This document shows, in pieces, positions 7,090 through 16,732 of a stretch of 64,000 nucleotides of DNA. The DNA comes from Streptomyces sp. NBC_01275 (GTDB lineage Bacteria; Actinomycetota; Actinomycetes; Streptomycetales; Streptomycetaceae). How positions within the stretch are numbered: the stretch's first letter is position 1; every line of letters begins with the position of its first letter. The notes below the pieces were generated by a model. That model ran no database searches and had not been told where the DNA came from. It worked only from the letters and a program-made list of their open reading frames with translations. A program made the translations under genes and the position numbers. The stretch covers positions 8,122,001 to 8,186,000 of the forward strand of contig NZ_JAPEOZ010000001.1 of the NCBI RefSeq assembly GCF_026340655.1, read 5' to 3'.

Positions 7090-8040
7090 TCCAGCCGTCT
7101 CGTCTCCCTCCTGCTGCTGCTCCAGACCCGGGGCCGGATGACCGCCGCCCACCTCGCCGAGGAGCTGGAGGTCTCGGTGCGCACGGTCTACCGGGACGTC
7201 GAGGCGCTGGCCGCGGCGGGCGTCCCGCTGTACGGCGACGCCGGGCACGCGGGCGGCTACCGCCTCCTCGACGGCTACCGCACCCGGCTGACCGGCCTCA
7301 ACGCCGACGAGGCCGAGGCCCTCTTCCTGGCCGGCGCCCCCGGCCCCGCCGCCCAGCTGGGTCTGGGCCCGGTGCTGGCCGCCGCCCAGCTGAAGGTCCG
7401 CGCCGCGCTGCCCCGGGAGCTGCGCCCGCACGCCGACCGGATCAGCGGGCGCTTCCATCTCGACGCGCCCGGCTGGTACGCGGAGGCGGACGAGACGCCG
7501 TTCCTGCCGGCGGTCGCCGCCGCCGTGTGGAACGACCGCGTGCTGGACATCGGCTACCGGCGCTGGCGCGAGCCCACCGACGTGCGCCGCCGCCTGGAGC
7601 CGTACGGCCTGGTCCTGAAGGCCGGCCGCTGGTACGTCGTCGCCGGCCCCGGCCCCCGTACCTTCCGCGTCGACCAGATCCTCGAACTCACCTCCACCGA
7701 AGAGGAGTTCACCCGCCCGGACGGCTTCGACCTGGCCGCCTACTGGACGGCGTACCAACGCGGCTTCCGCGAGCGGCTGTATCCGGCGGAGGCGGTGGTG
7801 CGGCTGGCCCCGGGCGTGCGCCTCGGGCGGCCGGTGCGGGCCAACGGGCCTGCGGAGGCAGACGGTTGGACGTCGGTGACCGTCCCGATCGAGTCCGTGG
7901 AGCAGGCGTGCGGCGAGTTCCTGCGGCTGGGCACGGACGTGGAGGTCGTCGCGCCCGCCGAGCTGCGCGAGCGGATCGCCCGCACGGTCGCCGAACTGGC
8001 CGAAAGATACGGCAACTCCCGTGCGGACAGCGGCGACTGA
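7078..8040 (+). CDS. YafY-type HTH/WYL-domain transcriptional regulator
   Basis: Residues 1-60 form a DeoR-like winged helix (RLVSLLLLLQTRGRMTAAHLAEELEVSVRTVYRDVEAL) followed by GYRLLDGY. The WYL domain lies around residues 150-230 (DIGYRRWREPTDVRRRLEPYGLVLKAGRWYVVA), and the C-terminal WCX extension ends near 315. WYL proteins sense small ligands or nucleic acid and regulate neighbours. Start codons at 7078 (GTG) and 7084 (GTG) both lie inside the inverted repeat, so autoregulation is likely. The PL11 lyase gene follows 39 bases downstream on the same strand, which may be coincidence or read-through. Confidence 0.92.
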   Translation: MSVKSSRLVSLLLLLQTRGRMTAAHLAEELEVSVRTVYRDVEALAAAGVPLYGDAGHAGGYRLLDGYRTRLTGLNADEAEALFLAGAPGPAAQLGLGPVLAAAQLKVRAALPRELRPHADRISGRFHLDAPGWYAEADETPFLPAVAAAVWNDRVLDIGYRRWREPTDVRRRLEPYGLVLKAGRWYVVAGPGPRTFRVDQILELTSTEEEFTRPDGFDLAAYWTAYQRGFRERLYPAEAVVRLAPGVRLGRPVRANGPAEADGWTSVTVPIESVEQACGEFLRLGTDVEVVAPAELRERIARTVAELAERYGNSRADSGD

Positions 8041-8079
8041 CAGACCGGAACCCGTCCGCCCTCCCGGGAGGTACGTCTC

Positions 8080-10002
8080 GTGCAGCACCGGCACCCGATC
8101 CCACCTCAGTACCCGCACCCGCATCAGTACCCGCAGCCGCACAAGCACCGCAGACGCCCGACCGCCGCCCTCGCCGCGGCGACCGCCGTCGTCGCCCTCC
8201 TCGGCGCCGGCCTGACCGCGCTCGCCACCGACACCGCCGAGGCGGCCACGGCCCGTCAGGTCGAGGCCCTCGACCGGGGCGTCGTCAGCGTCCACACCGA
8301 CAGCGGCAACCTGGTCAGCTGGCGCTGGCTGGGCACCGACCCCGACGACGTCTCCTTCAACGTCTACCGGGCCGGCACGAAGGTCAACTCGACCCCGGTC
8401 ACCGGCTCCACGAACTACTTCCACTCCGGCGCCCCGGCGCAGGCCGACTACACGATCCGCGCGATCGTGAACGGCGTGGAGCAGGCCGACTCCGTGCACG
8501 CCGTCCAACTGCGCACCGGCTACAAGGACGTTCCGATCACCCCGCCGGCCGGCGGCACGACCCCCGACGGCGTCGCCTACACCTACGAGGCCAACGACGC
8601 GTCGGTGGGCGACCTCGACGGCGACGGCCAACTGGACTTCGTCCTCAAGTGGCAGCCGACCAACGCCAAGGACAACTCCCAGTCCGGCTACACCGGCAAC
8701 ACGATCCTCGACGGCGTCAAGCTCGACGGCACCCGGCTGTGGCGCGTCGACCTGGGCCGCAACATCCGCTCGGGCGCCCACTACACCCAGTTCCAGGTGT
8801 ACGACTACGACGGCGACGGCAAGGCCGAGGTCGCCGCGAAGACGGCCGACGCCACGGTCGACGGCACGGGCACGGTGATCGGCAGCTCCTCCGCCGACTA
8901 CCGCAACTCCAGCGGCTATGTGCTGTCCGGACCCGAGTACCTGACCATGTTCAACGGCCAGACCGGCAAGGCGATGCAGTCCGTCGACTACGTCCCGGCC
9001 CGGGGCACGGTCTCCTCCTGGGGCGACTCCTACGGCAACCGCGTCGACCGCTTCCTCGCCGGAACCGCCTACCTGGACGGCGCCCGCCCCTCCCTGATCA
9101 TGGCGCGCGGCTACTACACGCGCACGGTGATCGCGGCCTGGGACTGGCGAGGCGGCGCGTTCACCCGCCGCTGGACCTTCGACACCAACTCCTCCACCAA
9201 CACCGGCAAGGGCTACGACGGCCAGGGCTCGCACAGCCTCTCCGTCGGGGACGTCGACGGCGACGGCCGGGACGAGATCGTGTACGGCGCGATGGCGGTC
9301 GACGACAACGGCAACGGCCTGTGGACGACCAAGACCGGGCACGGCGACGCCCAGCACCTCGGCGACCTCGACCCCTCCCACGCGGGCCTGGAGTACTTCA
9401 AGGTCTCCGAGTCCAGCAGCCAGCCGGCCGAGCTGTACATCGACCCGGCCGACGGGACCGTCAACTGGCAGCTCGCCTCCTGCTGCGACAACGGCCGCGG
9501 AGTCGCCGGCGACATCTGGGCGGGCAACGACGGAGCCGAGGTCTGGTCGGCCTCCGACTCCTCCGTCCGCGACGAGGCGGGCGCGACGAAAGGCCGGGAA
9601 CCGTCCTCCGTCAACTTCCTGTCCTGGTGGGACGCCGACCCCGTCCGGGAACTCCTCGACGGCACCCACATCGACAAGTACGGCACGGCCTCCGACACCC
9701 GCCTGCTGACCGGCGCGTCCGTCCACTCCAACAACAGCACCAAGGCCACCCCGTCCCTGTCCGGCGACATCCTCGGCGACTGGCGGGAGGAGGTCGTCTG
9801 GCCGACCAGCGACAACACGGCCCTGCGGATCTACTCGACGCCGTACGAGACGACGACGAGGATCACGACCCTGCTGCACGACACCATGTACCGCACAGGC
9901 CTGGCCTGGCAGAACACCGCATACAACCAACCGCCGCACCCGAGCTTCTTCCTCGGCGACGGTATGCCGACGGCACCGCGGCCGGCGGTCTACACGCCCT
10001 GA
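8080..10002 (+). CDS. Secreted rhamnogalacturonan lyase, family PL11
   Basis: The 640-residue enzyme cleaves the rhamnogalacturonan-I backbone of pectin by beta-elimination outside the cell. A His/Pro-rich N-terminus (~residues 1-25) precedes a signal peptide (TAALAAATAVVALLGAGL...AEA). Mature sequence begins RQVEALDRGVVSVHTDSGNLVSWRWLG, the PL11 opening. Calcium-binding DLDGDGQLD, DYDGDGKAE and DVDGDGRDE repeats of the eight-bladed propeller follow. No carbohydrate-binding module is attached, unlike the cellulases nearby. GTG at 8080 has GGGAGGT ~8 bases upstream. A strong hairpin follows the stop. Confidence 0.95.
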   Translation: MQHRHPIPPQYPHPHQYPQPHKHRRRPTAALAAATAVVALLGAGLTALATDTAEAATARQVEALDRGVVSVHTDSGNLVSWRWLGTDPDDVSFNVYRAGTKVNSTPVTGSTNYFHSGAPAQADYTIRAIVNGVEQADSVHAVQLRTGYKDVPITPPAGGTTPDGVAYTYEANDASVGDLDGDGQLDFVLKWQPTNAKDNSQSGYTGNTILDGVKLDGTRLWRVDLGRNIRSGAHYTQFQVYDYDGDGKAEVAAKTADATVDGTGTVIGSSSADYRNSSGYVLSGPEYLTMFNGQTGKAMQSVDYVPARGTVSSWGDSYGNRVDRFLAGTAYLDGARPSLIMARGYYTRTVIAAWDWRGGAFTRRWTFDTNSSTNTGKGYDGQGSHSLSVGDVDGDGRDEIVYGAMAVDDNGNGLWTTKTGHGDAQHLGDLDPSHAGLEYFKVSESSSQPAELYIDPADGTVNWQLASCCDNGRGVAGDIWAGNDGAEVWSASDSSVRDEAGATKGREPSSVNFLSWWDADPVRELLDGTHIDKYGTASDTRLLTGASVHSNNSTKATPSLSGDILGDWREEVVWPTSDNTALRIYSTPYETTTRITTLLHDTMYRTGLAWQNTAYNQPPHPSFFLGDGMPTAPRPAVYTP

Positions 10003-10010
10003 CGCGCACG

Positions 10011-10045
10011 CGAGGAGGCCCCGCCCGCCGGGCGGGGCCTCCTCG
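10011..10045. terminator. Bidirectional hairpin terminator
   Basis: CGAGGAGGCCCCGCCC (10011-10026) pairs perfectly with GGGCGGGGCCTCCTCG (10030-10045) over a 3-base loop. It lies between the convergent PL11 gene and the small Tat-exported protein gene and would end both transcripts. As usual in Streptomyces, no U-run follows. Confidence 0.85.
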
Positions 10046-10060
10046 CGGTCGTGCGGTGGA

Positions 10061-10402
10061 TCAGTTCAAGGCCTTGGTCACGGTCCCGTAGAACTGGATG
10101 TCGGACCATCCGCGAGAGGCGAGCAGCTCGTTGATGGCGTTGGCGACATCCAGGGGGGTGACCTCCTGCGCCGTCGGCGAGGCCATGAAGTCGAGGCTGA
10201 AGGTCATGCTGATGCTCCCGTCCTCCGGACCGGGCGAGGTGACGCCATGGAACGTGTTGCCCCCTTCCCACACCGCGGTCGACTCGGCGGCCTCCTCGGC
10301 GACCGAGCTCTCCTCGGCCTGGGCCGAGCCGGCGGACGCGAGGACCGCGCCTGCCGCCGCCGAACTCGAATAGCCCAGCAGGGCACGTCTGGACACTCCC
10401 AT
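10061..10402 (-). CDS. Small Tat-exported protein of unknown function
   Basis: The 113-residue product starts MGVSRRALLGYSSSAAAGAV with a twin-arginine signal and an AQA cleavage site near residue 29. The mature ~85 residues have no family I recognise; SISMTFSLDFMASPTAQEVTPLDVANAINELLASRGW suggests a compact alpha/beta domain. ATG at 10402 is chosen because GGAGGGGAAC precedes it and the Tat signal starts there; the longer in-frame start at 10513 lacks a signal. It lies downstream of the GH74 gene on the same strand but is separated from it by only ~107 bases. Confidence 0.75.
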   Translation of the reverse strand: MGVSRRALLGYSSSAAAGAVLASAGSAQAEESSVAEEAAESTAVWEGGNTFHGVTSPGPEDGSISMTFSLDFMASPTAQEVTPLDVANAINELLASRGWSDIQFYGTVTKALN

Positions 10403-10509
10403 GTTCCCCTCCGACCTCTCCTGCCTCCCAGATGGAGGCAGGATCGATCGTATGAGCGAGAAATCGGGCGCGGCGCTGAATGAGATCATCCGGTTGGCCG
10501 GCGCCCGGC

Positions 10510-13182
10510 TCACCCCACCGTGCAGCTCTGATCACCCAGTTTGAACGCGGTCGGCTTCGAGTTCGACCCCGACCAGCTCCCCGTGAAGCCGAAGCTCACC
10601 GACGCGCCGGCCGCCACATTGCCGTTCCAGACGACGTTCTTCGCCGTCACCGCCGCACCCGACTGGGTGTAGTCGGCGTTCCACAGCTGCGAGACCGTCT
10701 GGCCGTTGGGGAACGTCCAGTTGAGACTCCACCCCGACCAGGCGGCCGTCCCCGTGTTGGCGAGCTTCACGTCCGCCTGGAAGCCGCCCGACCACTGGTT
10801 GGTGATCGTGTACGTCACCGCACAGGCCCCGGTCGGCGTGGGGTCGGTGGGATCGGTGGGGTCCGTCGGATCCGTGCCCCCGCCGCTCGTGTCGGAGGTG
10901 TCCCCGTAGACGACCCCCCGACCGTTCGTCGACACGTACACCCGCCCGTAGACCCTCGGGTCGCCGGTGATCGCCGCACCCGTCCAGCCCCACTGGTGGA
11001 CGTCGTCGTTGATCCGCGTCCAGGTCACGCCCTTGTCGGTCGAACGGAAGATCCCGCGGACGCCGGCGATCTTCGCACTGGTGTAGAGCGTCTGGTACGA
11101 CGCGCCCGTCGCCGCCTTCCCGAAGCCGATCGTGTCGGCCTGCTCGACGGTGGACAGCTTGGCGAAGGTCGCGCCGGAGTCGGTGGAGTGCCACAGACCG
11201 TACGCCCCGTCGCTCGCCCCGCCCGCCAGCCAGACGTCGCCCTTCACTCCGGGCAGCGCCTTGAAACGCACGCTGTCGCCGCTGGGCAGCCCGCTCGCCG
11301 CCGACGCGGCGAAGGTCGCACCGCCGTCCGAACTCACATAGAACTTGCCCGACTTGAAGCCGTAGAAGGTCTTGGCGTCGACCCGGTCCGACTCCACGAT
11401 CGCGCCCGCCGGAATCCCGCTCGACGCCGCCCAGGACGAGCCGAAACCGGATGTGTACTGCACACCCGTGCCCGTGGGGCTCCACACGAAGCGGCTGCCG
11501 TCCGCCGCCGCGGCGACCGTCCCGCCGCCGCTGACGCCCGAAGGGTCCGTCCCCGCGAACCAGTTGGCCCCGTTGTCCGTCGAGAACGCCACATGCGGCC
11601 CCGCGTCCAGATTGCCGACCCGCACCACCGTGTTCGGGTTCGACTCGGCGTAGTCCAGGCTCGTGGTCGTCGTGAAGTTCGGCGACGTGAACATCATCGA
11701 CGGCACCTTGGCCAGATCCGTGTGCCGGAAGCCGCCGACGTCACCGAGCGCGCTGAGCAGCGGGGCGCCGGACGGGGGCGAGGCGAGGTCGTTGACCGCG
11801 GTCTCCTCCAGCCCCTGCACCATCGGCTTGATGGCGAACTGGCCCCCGCTGTCCCAGTTGGCCAGGTTCTCCGTGCCGTAGATCGTCGCGCCCGTCCCGT
11901 ACATCATGCGGCTGGAGTTGAACGGGTCGATCTCCAACGCCTCGGTCATCCAGCCCAGTTTGGGCGTCTGCTCCGGCGGTGACGGGTTCGCGCCCCAGGT
12001 CAGCCACGGCGACGACGAGACGTCCATCGTGAACCGGTTCGAACGGTTGGGATACGAGGTGTAGTCCCACGCCTTCGTCCAGGCGCCGCCGCTGTCGGTG
12101 GAGCGGAAGATCTGGGTGTCCGGCCACCAGGAGCTGTACGCGGTGGCCATGACGGTGCCGGGCTTCTGCCGGTCGACCGTCAGCCCGCTGAAGCCGTAGT
12201 AGGTGTCGGCCTCCGCCACCGGGCTGATGTCGGTCCAGGTCCCGGTCGCCGTCGCGTACCGCCACAACCGGCCCTTGCCGCCGTCGTACGGACCGCCCTT
12301 GTCGCTGTATGCGAGATACAGATAGCCGTTGACGGTATCCAGCACCCCCTTGTGGGCGAGGTATCCCGTCGGCTGCCCGGCCAGCCGGGTCCAGGTCGCG
12401 CCCGAGTCCGTCGAGCGGTACACCGCGTTGCTCTGGTCCGCGACCCCGACGTATATCGTCTTCGTCGCCGCGCCGGACGTGCCGCTCGACTCGTCGAAGG
12501 TGACCCAGACGATGCCCTGGTTGTCGCTCGCATACCCGCTGGTGTCGCTGGGATCCTGTACGTAGTTGCCGACATTCGGGAAGTTCGTCACCTGCGACCA
12601 GGTGACGCCCGAGTCCGTCGACCGCCACAGCCCCTTGCCGCTCGGTGCGCCCAGATACAGCACGCTGTTCTTGTTCGGGTCGACGGCGAGCCGCTCGCCC
12701 ATGCCCCGGCCGGGCATGTTGCCGCCCAGCTTGAACGGCAGGTCCGTCTTCTGCCAGCTCGCGCCCCGGTCGCCGGAGCGCAGCACGGCCCCGTTCCCCG
12801 GGTCCCAGCTGTTGGTGTACGTGCCGACCGCCGCGTACACCTTGTTCGGGTCGACGGAGTCGGAGGCCAGGCTCACCACGCCCGTGTGCCCCCAGTCCGC
12901 CCAGCCGACCGAGTCCAGCAGCGGCGTCCACGTCTTGCTCGACTCCTGCCAACGGTAGGCGCCGCCGATGTCGGTGCGCGCGTAGGCGAGGTTCTTCTCC
13001 TTGCGGTTGAAGACGATGCCCGGCACGAAGCCGCCACCGTCGATCCGCGCGTTCTTCCAGGTGTACGACTCTGCGGCCAGCGTCGTCTTCGGGCTGCCGT
13101 CCGCGGCCAGCACGGGCGGGCTGCCCGCGATCAGACCGGCGGCGAGCGCCAGAACGGCGGTGAGGATACGGGTTCTTCGCAC
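10510..13182 (-). CDS. Secreted xyloglucanase, GH74 with C-terminal CBM2
   Basis: After a signal peptide (MRRTRILTAVLALAAGLIAG...LAA) comes the GH74 module, ~residues 35-765. It has two beta-propellers with repeated RSTDSGATW-type bladelets and the conserved TDIGGAYRW and GDVGGFRHTDL regions, which in the family hold the two catalytic Asp. A Gly/Thr/Asp/Pro linker leads to a CBM2 (~790-890: CAVTYTITNQWSGGFQADVKL...CTVG) with Trp residues for cellulose binding. It cuts xyloglucan beta-1,4 backbones. GTG at 13182 is chosen for AGGAAGGA ~8 bases upstream; an ATG at 13209 would add nine residues. Confidence 0.95.
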   Translation of the reverse strand: MRRTRILTAVLALAAGLIAGSPPVLAADGSPKTTLAAESYTWKNARIDGGGFVPGIVFNRKEKNLAYARTDIGGAYRWQESSKTWTPLLDSVGWADWGHTGVVSLASDSVDPNKVYAAVGTYTNSWDPGNGAVLRSGDRGASWQKTDLPFKLGGNMPGRGMGERLAVDPNKNSVLYLGAPSGKGLWRSTDSGVTWSQVTNFPNVGNYVQDPSDTSGYASDNQGIVWVTFDESSGTSGAATKTIYVGVADQSNAVYRSTDSGATWTRLAGQPTGYLAHKGVLDTVNGYLYLAYSDKGGPYDGGKGRLWRYATATGTWTDISPVAEADTYYGFSGLTVDRQKPGTVMATAYSSWWPDTQIFRSTDSGGAWTKAWDYTSYPNRSNRFTMDVSSSPWLTWGANPSPPEQTPKLGWMTEALEIDPFNSSRMMYGTGATIYGTENLANWDSGGQFAIKPMVQGLEETAVNDLASPPSGAPLLSALGDVGGFRHTDLAKVPSMMFTSPNFTTTTSLDYAESNPNTVVRVGNLDAGPHVAFSTDNGANWFAGTDPSGVSGGGTVAAAADGSRFVWSPTGTGVQYTSGFGSSWAASSGIPAGAIVESDRVDAKTFYGFKSGKFYVSSDGGATFAASAASGLPSGDSVRFKALPGVKGDVWLAGGASDGAYGLWHSTDSGATFAKLSTVEQADTIGFGKAATGASYQTLYTSAKIAGVRGIFRSTDKGVTWTRINDDVHQWGWTGAAITGDPRVYGRVYVSTNGRGVVYGDTSDTSGGGTDPTDPTDPTDPTPTGACAVTYTITNQWSGGFQADVKLANTGTAAWSGWSLNWTFPNGQTVSQLWNADYTQSGAAVTAKNVVWNGNVAAGASVSFGFTGSWSGSNSKPTAFKLGDQSCTVG

Positions 13183-13222
13183 GGTGGGGGTCCTTCCTCG
13201 CGAAGCCATGTGGGAGGAGATC

Positions 13223-13280
13223 TGTGCGGGAGGAGAACGGTGGGGGAGGAGATCGGTGGGGGAGGAGATCGGTGCGGGGG
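13223..13280. repeat. ~16-bp tandem repeat before GH74
   Basis: Three to four copies of GGGGGAGGAGATCGGT or close variants lie in tandem 45-100 bases upstream of the GH74 start. They are purine-rich on the + strand. They may be slippage products or direct-repeat regulator sites. Confidence 0.65.
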
Positions 13281-13299
13281 ATACGGGACGTGCGACTGC

Positions 13300-13333
13300 C
13301 GGGCGGCCCCCCTGTTCGGGTGGGGGCCGCCCG
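13300..13333. terminator. Hairpin after GH48 gene
   Basis: CGGGCGGCCCCC (13300-13311) and GGGGGCCGCCCG (13322-13333) form a perfect 12-bp stem with a 10-base loop, downstream of the GH48 stop on the minus strand. It probably ends the GH48 transcript, leaving GH74 with its own promoter. Confidence 0.7.
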
Positions 13334-13387
13334 GCCTGGGCCCCGTCGTCAGGTGACGGGGCCGCGCACGCGGAACCTTGAGCGACT

Positions 13388-13514
13388 CCGCCGAGGGGCG
13401 GTGCCGCCCCGCGCCCCCGAGCCCCGAAGGGGCGACCAGGGGGCGCGGGGCCGTGCCGGCATGCGGCTCCGCCGCGCGGGCGCGACCAGCCACATCCGGC
13501 CCGCAGACGAACAC
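13388..13514. repeat. Streptomyces-type intergenic palindromic element
   Basis: CCCCGCGCCCCC (13407-13418) pairs with GGGGGCGCGGGG (13439-13450) around an inner GCCCCGAAGGGGC hairpin. It is followed by GCGGCTCCGCCGC and GCGCGACCAGCCACA. I recognise this arrangement as one that recurs in intergenic regions of many Streptomyces genomes. It may also act as a terminator for GH48. Confidence 0.65.
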
Positions 13515-13543
13515 CGCCCAACCTGCGGAGCGCTCAGCGGGGG

Positions 13544-16459
13544 CTATTCGAGAAGCTCCGCGTACGAGCCCATGGCCAGGGCGATGTCCGCCTGGGCCCA
13601 GAACCGGTGGTACGTGAACACGGGCGCGGCGCCGCCCGCGAGATAGCTCTCGATCTTCGACCAGGCCGGGTCGTTCTTGTAGAAGGACCTGAGCGAGGCG
13701 AAGGTCGAGGAGGAGGTGATCGTGTCGCCGTTCGGCATCTTGCCGCTGAAGCCGCTCGGGACGTACACGCCGTCGTCGAAGCGGTTGTAGTCGGCCCGGG
13801 TCTCCGGGACCGCGATGCCCAGGGCGTCCTGGTTGTTGGTCCACATGCCGTCCAGGAGCGCCTTGGCGGTCGTCTTCGCCTCCGTGTCACCGGACTTGGC
13901 GGCGTAGTACGTCAGGGTCTTGGCGTACGCGGCGGCCACGCCGACGTCGTTGGTGTAGTCGGCCACGGTGACGTGAAGTCCGCTGTTGGCGCCGGGACTC
14001 GTCGCGTTCCAGGTGTCGGGCTGGCCCGACCACTGGAGCGTGGAGGGGATCAGGAAGGTGCCGTCCGGGTTGATCGTGGTCTTGGACAGCGCCCAGTCGA
14101 CCCACTTGTCGAGGACCGCCTTGGCGCTCGCGTTCCCCGTCTGCTGGTAGTACTCGGCGACCCGCTCCATCGACCACGCCTGGAAGCCGAACCACTGGTT
14201 GGACGGCGGGTCGTGGTAGACGGGCTGCTGGTCGTAGTACATGCCGTAGAAGGTCGACGTGCCGGCCGGGGGAGTCGCGTAGCGGCCCGCCCAGCTGTTG
14301 GTCGCCCCGCCCGCGATGGCGCCCTCGTTCGACTGCAGCCAGCGGTAGAACTCCAGCTGCCGGCCGAGCGACTTGGCCCAGTCCGCCTGGCCCGTCGCCG
14401 ACTTGGGCTTCAGGTCGGCGTAGCTGCTGAGCGCGTAGGCGGCGAGGGGGTTCTGGTAGCCGCCGTGGGTGTGGCTGGAGCCGATGCGCCAGGCCCAGCC
14501 CGCGCTGGTGTCCGTGGCGCCGCCCCAGGCGTAGTACCAGGACAGCAGATAGTGCGAGGCGTCCTTGCCGGTGCCGGCCGGGCAGGCCGTCGGTCCGACG
14601 CAGTTGCCGATCTTCTTGAAGTACTTGTCGTACATCGCGTACCGCAGGTAGTCGCCCATCTTCGCGGCCTTGCCTACGGTCGCGGAGACGTCACCGCCCT
14701 TGCCCTGCGCCGTGGCCCAGACGTCCGCCCAGTACGCGGCCTGCACGGCCCGCGCGTCGGCGTCCGGGGCGTCGGTGTACTTCCACTGCTTGGCGTAGGA
14801 GGAGTCGCCGGTGAACAGGTCCAGATACCCGTTCGTGCCGCCGTACTTGAACGCGTCGCAGGTCGGCTGCGGCACCGTCTCCCACACCGACTCCTGCGCA
14901 CCGCGCTGGAAGGTGTTGATGTACGACGGTCCGGTGGCCGTCGGGCCGGCCTCGCACTTGCCGGGCTCGTTGCCGTAGCCGTAGACGTTGTCGACGTCCT
15001 GCAGCCAGTGCATACCGTAGACGTCGTCCGTGCCGTAGGCGGTCTTCAGCTCACCGGCTATGGGATCCGATCCCACGGACACTCCGGTGTCCAGCTTCGC
15101 CGGATACTCGTTCGGAGTGTCCAGCTCCGGCGCGTAGGTCGCCGGCTTGGACGCGTTGTAGAACGAGTTGGTCGGCTGGTCGGCGTGGGTGGGGATCATG
15201 TACTTCTCCATGATGTCCCAGGCGCCGTTGAACTTGGTCCAGTCGCCCGTGATCTTGCCGTACATGGCCTGCAGCCAGAGAAGGTAGCTGTAGGCCTCCG
15301 ACGTGGTCTCGTGCCCCTGGTCCGGAGCCTCGACGATCAGCGTCTCGACCGAGTGGTACGGGATGCCCTCGGGGGAGAAGTAGCCGCTGGCCGGATTGGT
15401 GATCTTGCCGTAGAGATCCAGGAACCGGGCGTCGTACGCCTTGCTCCCGGCGATCTCGGTGACCGTGACCGAGGCCTTGGCGTGTCCGGTGGCCGTCGAC
15501 TCGAAGGCCGCGGCGCCGGTGCCGGAGGCGTTGGCCGTGACGGTCACGTTCTGGGCGGTGCTCCAGTTCGACGGGGTGAAGGTGAGGCTCGCCCCGCCCG
15601 TCACCGTCAGCCCCGTGTTCCCGCTGGCGCGGGCGGTCGTGACGGTCACGTTGGCCGACGGCTGCGTCGACAGCTTCAGCGTGTACGTGCCCGTCTTGCC
15701 CTGCTGCACCGCCAGCTGGTTCGTCGAGGCCACCACGGCCGGACCCGAGACGACCGTGATGCCGACCGGCGTGGACGACGCGGACGCGCCCAGACTGTCG
15801 TAGGCCTTCGCGACCAGGGAGTGGCTGCCCACGGCCAGACCGGTGGCCGAGAGGGTGTACGGCGTGCTGGTGTCCGTGCCGAGCAGGGTCGTGTCGTCGT
15901 AGAACTCGACCTTGCTGACGGTCGCGTTGTCGGCGGCGGCCGCGGTCGCCGCCAGCGGCACCGCGTTCCCCTGCGTGTAGACCGCGCCCGCGGCCGGGCT
16001 GGTCAGCACGGTGACCGGCGGCTGATGCGCGCCGACGCAGGTGGTGCCGTTGATCGCGAAGCTCGCGGGAGCGGTGTTCGTGCCGCTGTAGGTGAACTGC
16101 GCACCCGTGCTGACCGCCGCGCCGACGGCGATCGTCCCGTTGTAGGAGGCGTTGTTCACGGTGATCTGCTGACCGGACTGCGACCAGGTCCCGTTCCAGC
16201 CGTTCGACAGCTTCTGGTTGCCCGCGTAGGAGTACGTCAGGGCCCAGCCGCTGATCGGGTCCGTGCCCCGGTTGGTGAGGGTCAGGTCCGCGGTGAAGCC
16301 GGAGCCCCAGTCGTTGGTCTTGTAGTCCACGCTGCACTGAAGTGCCGCCGCCTGGGCGGGCGTCGTGCTCGTGCTCAGCATGGCCAGAGGAAGCGCGAGG
16401 GCCGCCAGGGCGGCGGTCCACAGGCGCCGCGTCCCGCGGCGTCTGCGTGAGGATTCCAT
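13544..16459 (-). CDS. Secreted reducing-end cellobiohydrolase, GH48 with N-terminal CBM2
   Basis: The 971-residue protein has a Tat-like basic signal peptide ([11 protein letters not shown]...AQA). Next is a CBM2 (~40-140: [22 protein letters not shown]...TTCVG), an Ig-like module (~145-235: [19 protein letters not shown]) and a second beta-sandwich (~240-330). The GH48 domain (~332-971) starts [39 protein letters not shown] holds the conserved catalytic acid Glu. GH48 enzymes are processive and central to crystalline-cellulose attack. AAGGAGG precedes the ATG at 16459. It diverges from the GH5 gene across a region with two CebR-like boxes. Confidence 0.96.
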   Translation of the reverse strand: MESSRRRRGTRRLWTAALAALALPLAMLSTSTTPAQAAALQCSVDYKTNDWGSGFTADLTLTNRGTDPISGWALTYSYAGNQKLSNGWNGTWSQSGQQITVNNASYNGTIAVGAAVSTGAQFTYSGTNTAPASFAINGTTCVGAHQPPVTVLTSPAAGAVYTQGNAVPLAATAAAADNATVSKVEFYDDTTLLGTDTSTPYTLSATGLAVGSHSLVAKAYDSLGASASSTPVGITVVSGPAVVASTNQLAVQQGKTGTYTLKLSTQPSANVTVTTARASGNTGLTVTGGASLTFTPSNWSTAQNVTVTANASGTGAAAFESTATGHAKASVTVTEIAGSKAYDARFLDLYGKITNPASGYFSPEGIPYHSVETLIVEAPDQGHETTSEAYSYLLWLQAMYGKITGDWTKFNGAWDIMEKYMIPTHADQPTNSFYNASKPATYAPELDTPNEYPAKLDTGVSVGSDPIAGELKTAYGTDDVYGMHWLQDVDNVYGYGNEPGKCEAGPTATGPSYINTFQRGAQESVWETVPQPTCDAFKYGGTNGYLDLFTGDSSYAKQWKYTDAPDADARAVQAAYWADVWATAQGKGGDVSATVGKAAKMGDYLRYAMYDKYFKKIGNCVGPTACPAGTGKDASHYLLSWYYAWGGATDTSAGWAWRIGSSHTHGGYQNPLAAYALSSYADLKPKSATGQADWAKSLGRQLEFYRWLQSNEGAIAGGATNSWAGRYATPPAGTSTFYGMYYDQQPVYHDPPSNQWFGFQAWSMERVAEYYQQTGNASAKAVLDKWVDWALSKTTINPDGTFLIPSTLQWSGQPDTWNATSPGANSGLHVTVADYTNDVGVAAAYAKTLTYYAAKSGDTEAKTTAKALLDGMWTNNQDALGIAVPETRADYNRFDDGVYVPSGFSGKMPNGDTITSSSTFASLRSFYKNDPAWSKIESYLAGGAAPVFTYHRFWAQADIALAMGSYAELLE

Positions 16460-16528
16460 GGTGCTGGTTCCTCCTTGCGGCTCGGAGAAGCTCGGAGAAG
16501 GGGGGAGGAGCAACAAGCCTTGAACCAG

Positions 16529-16542
16529 TGGGAGCGCTCCCA
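16529..16542. promoter_or_regulatory. CebR operator, perfect TGGGAGCGCTCCCA
   Basis: This 14-base palindrome is the known binding site of CebR, the LacI-family repressor that senses cello-oligosaccharides in Streptomyces. It lies 70 bases upstream of the GH48 start and ~190 bases upstream of GH5. Confidence 0.92.
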
Positions 16543-16670
16543 TAGTGAGGATGGGGGTGGGAACGGTCAAGGTGCTTGAAGAGTCGAAAAGATTCGACGT
16601 GCGGCGTTGAGGGAAAGTCAGTGACTTCCCTGTTCTTTGCCGACACTTGGCGCTAACTTCGAGACACCAG

Positions 16671-16684
16671 TGGGAGCGGTTCCA
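16671..16684. promoter_or_regulatory. CebR-like operator, TGGGAGCGGTTCCA
   Basis: It matches the CebR consensus at 12 of 14 positions and sits 49 bases upstream of the GH5 start. With the perfect box at 16529 it would give cellobiose-dependent control of both divergent genes. Confidence 0.75.
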
Positions 16685-16732
16685 TCAGTCGACGCGTCCG
16701 TCACGACGCGCCTGAGCTGCAAGGAGTCGCTC

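Larger units (their letters stand above)
13183..13543. other. 361-base intergenic region between GH48 and GH74
   Basis: No gene is seen. Next to the GH74 start is an imperfect tandem repeat of GGGGGAGGAGATCGGT (13223-13280), then a hairpin (13300-13333) and a compound palindrome (13388-13514) of the kind scattered through Streptomyces intergenic DNA. No CebR-like box is present here. Confidence 0.7.

Noticed and set aside
7081..9939. 952-codon minus-strand frame over the WYL regulator and PL11 genes
   Set aside because: Mirror frame of two clear genes; low-complexity Val/Asp/Gly composition.
13607..16450. 947-codon plus-strand frame over GH48
   Set aside because: Antisense shadow of GH48 with no recognisable motif.
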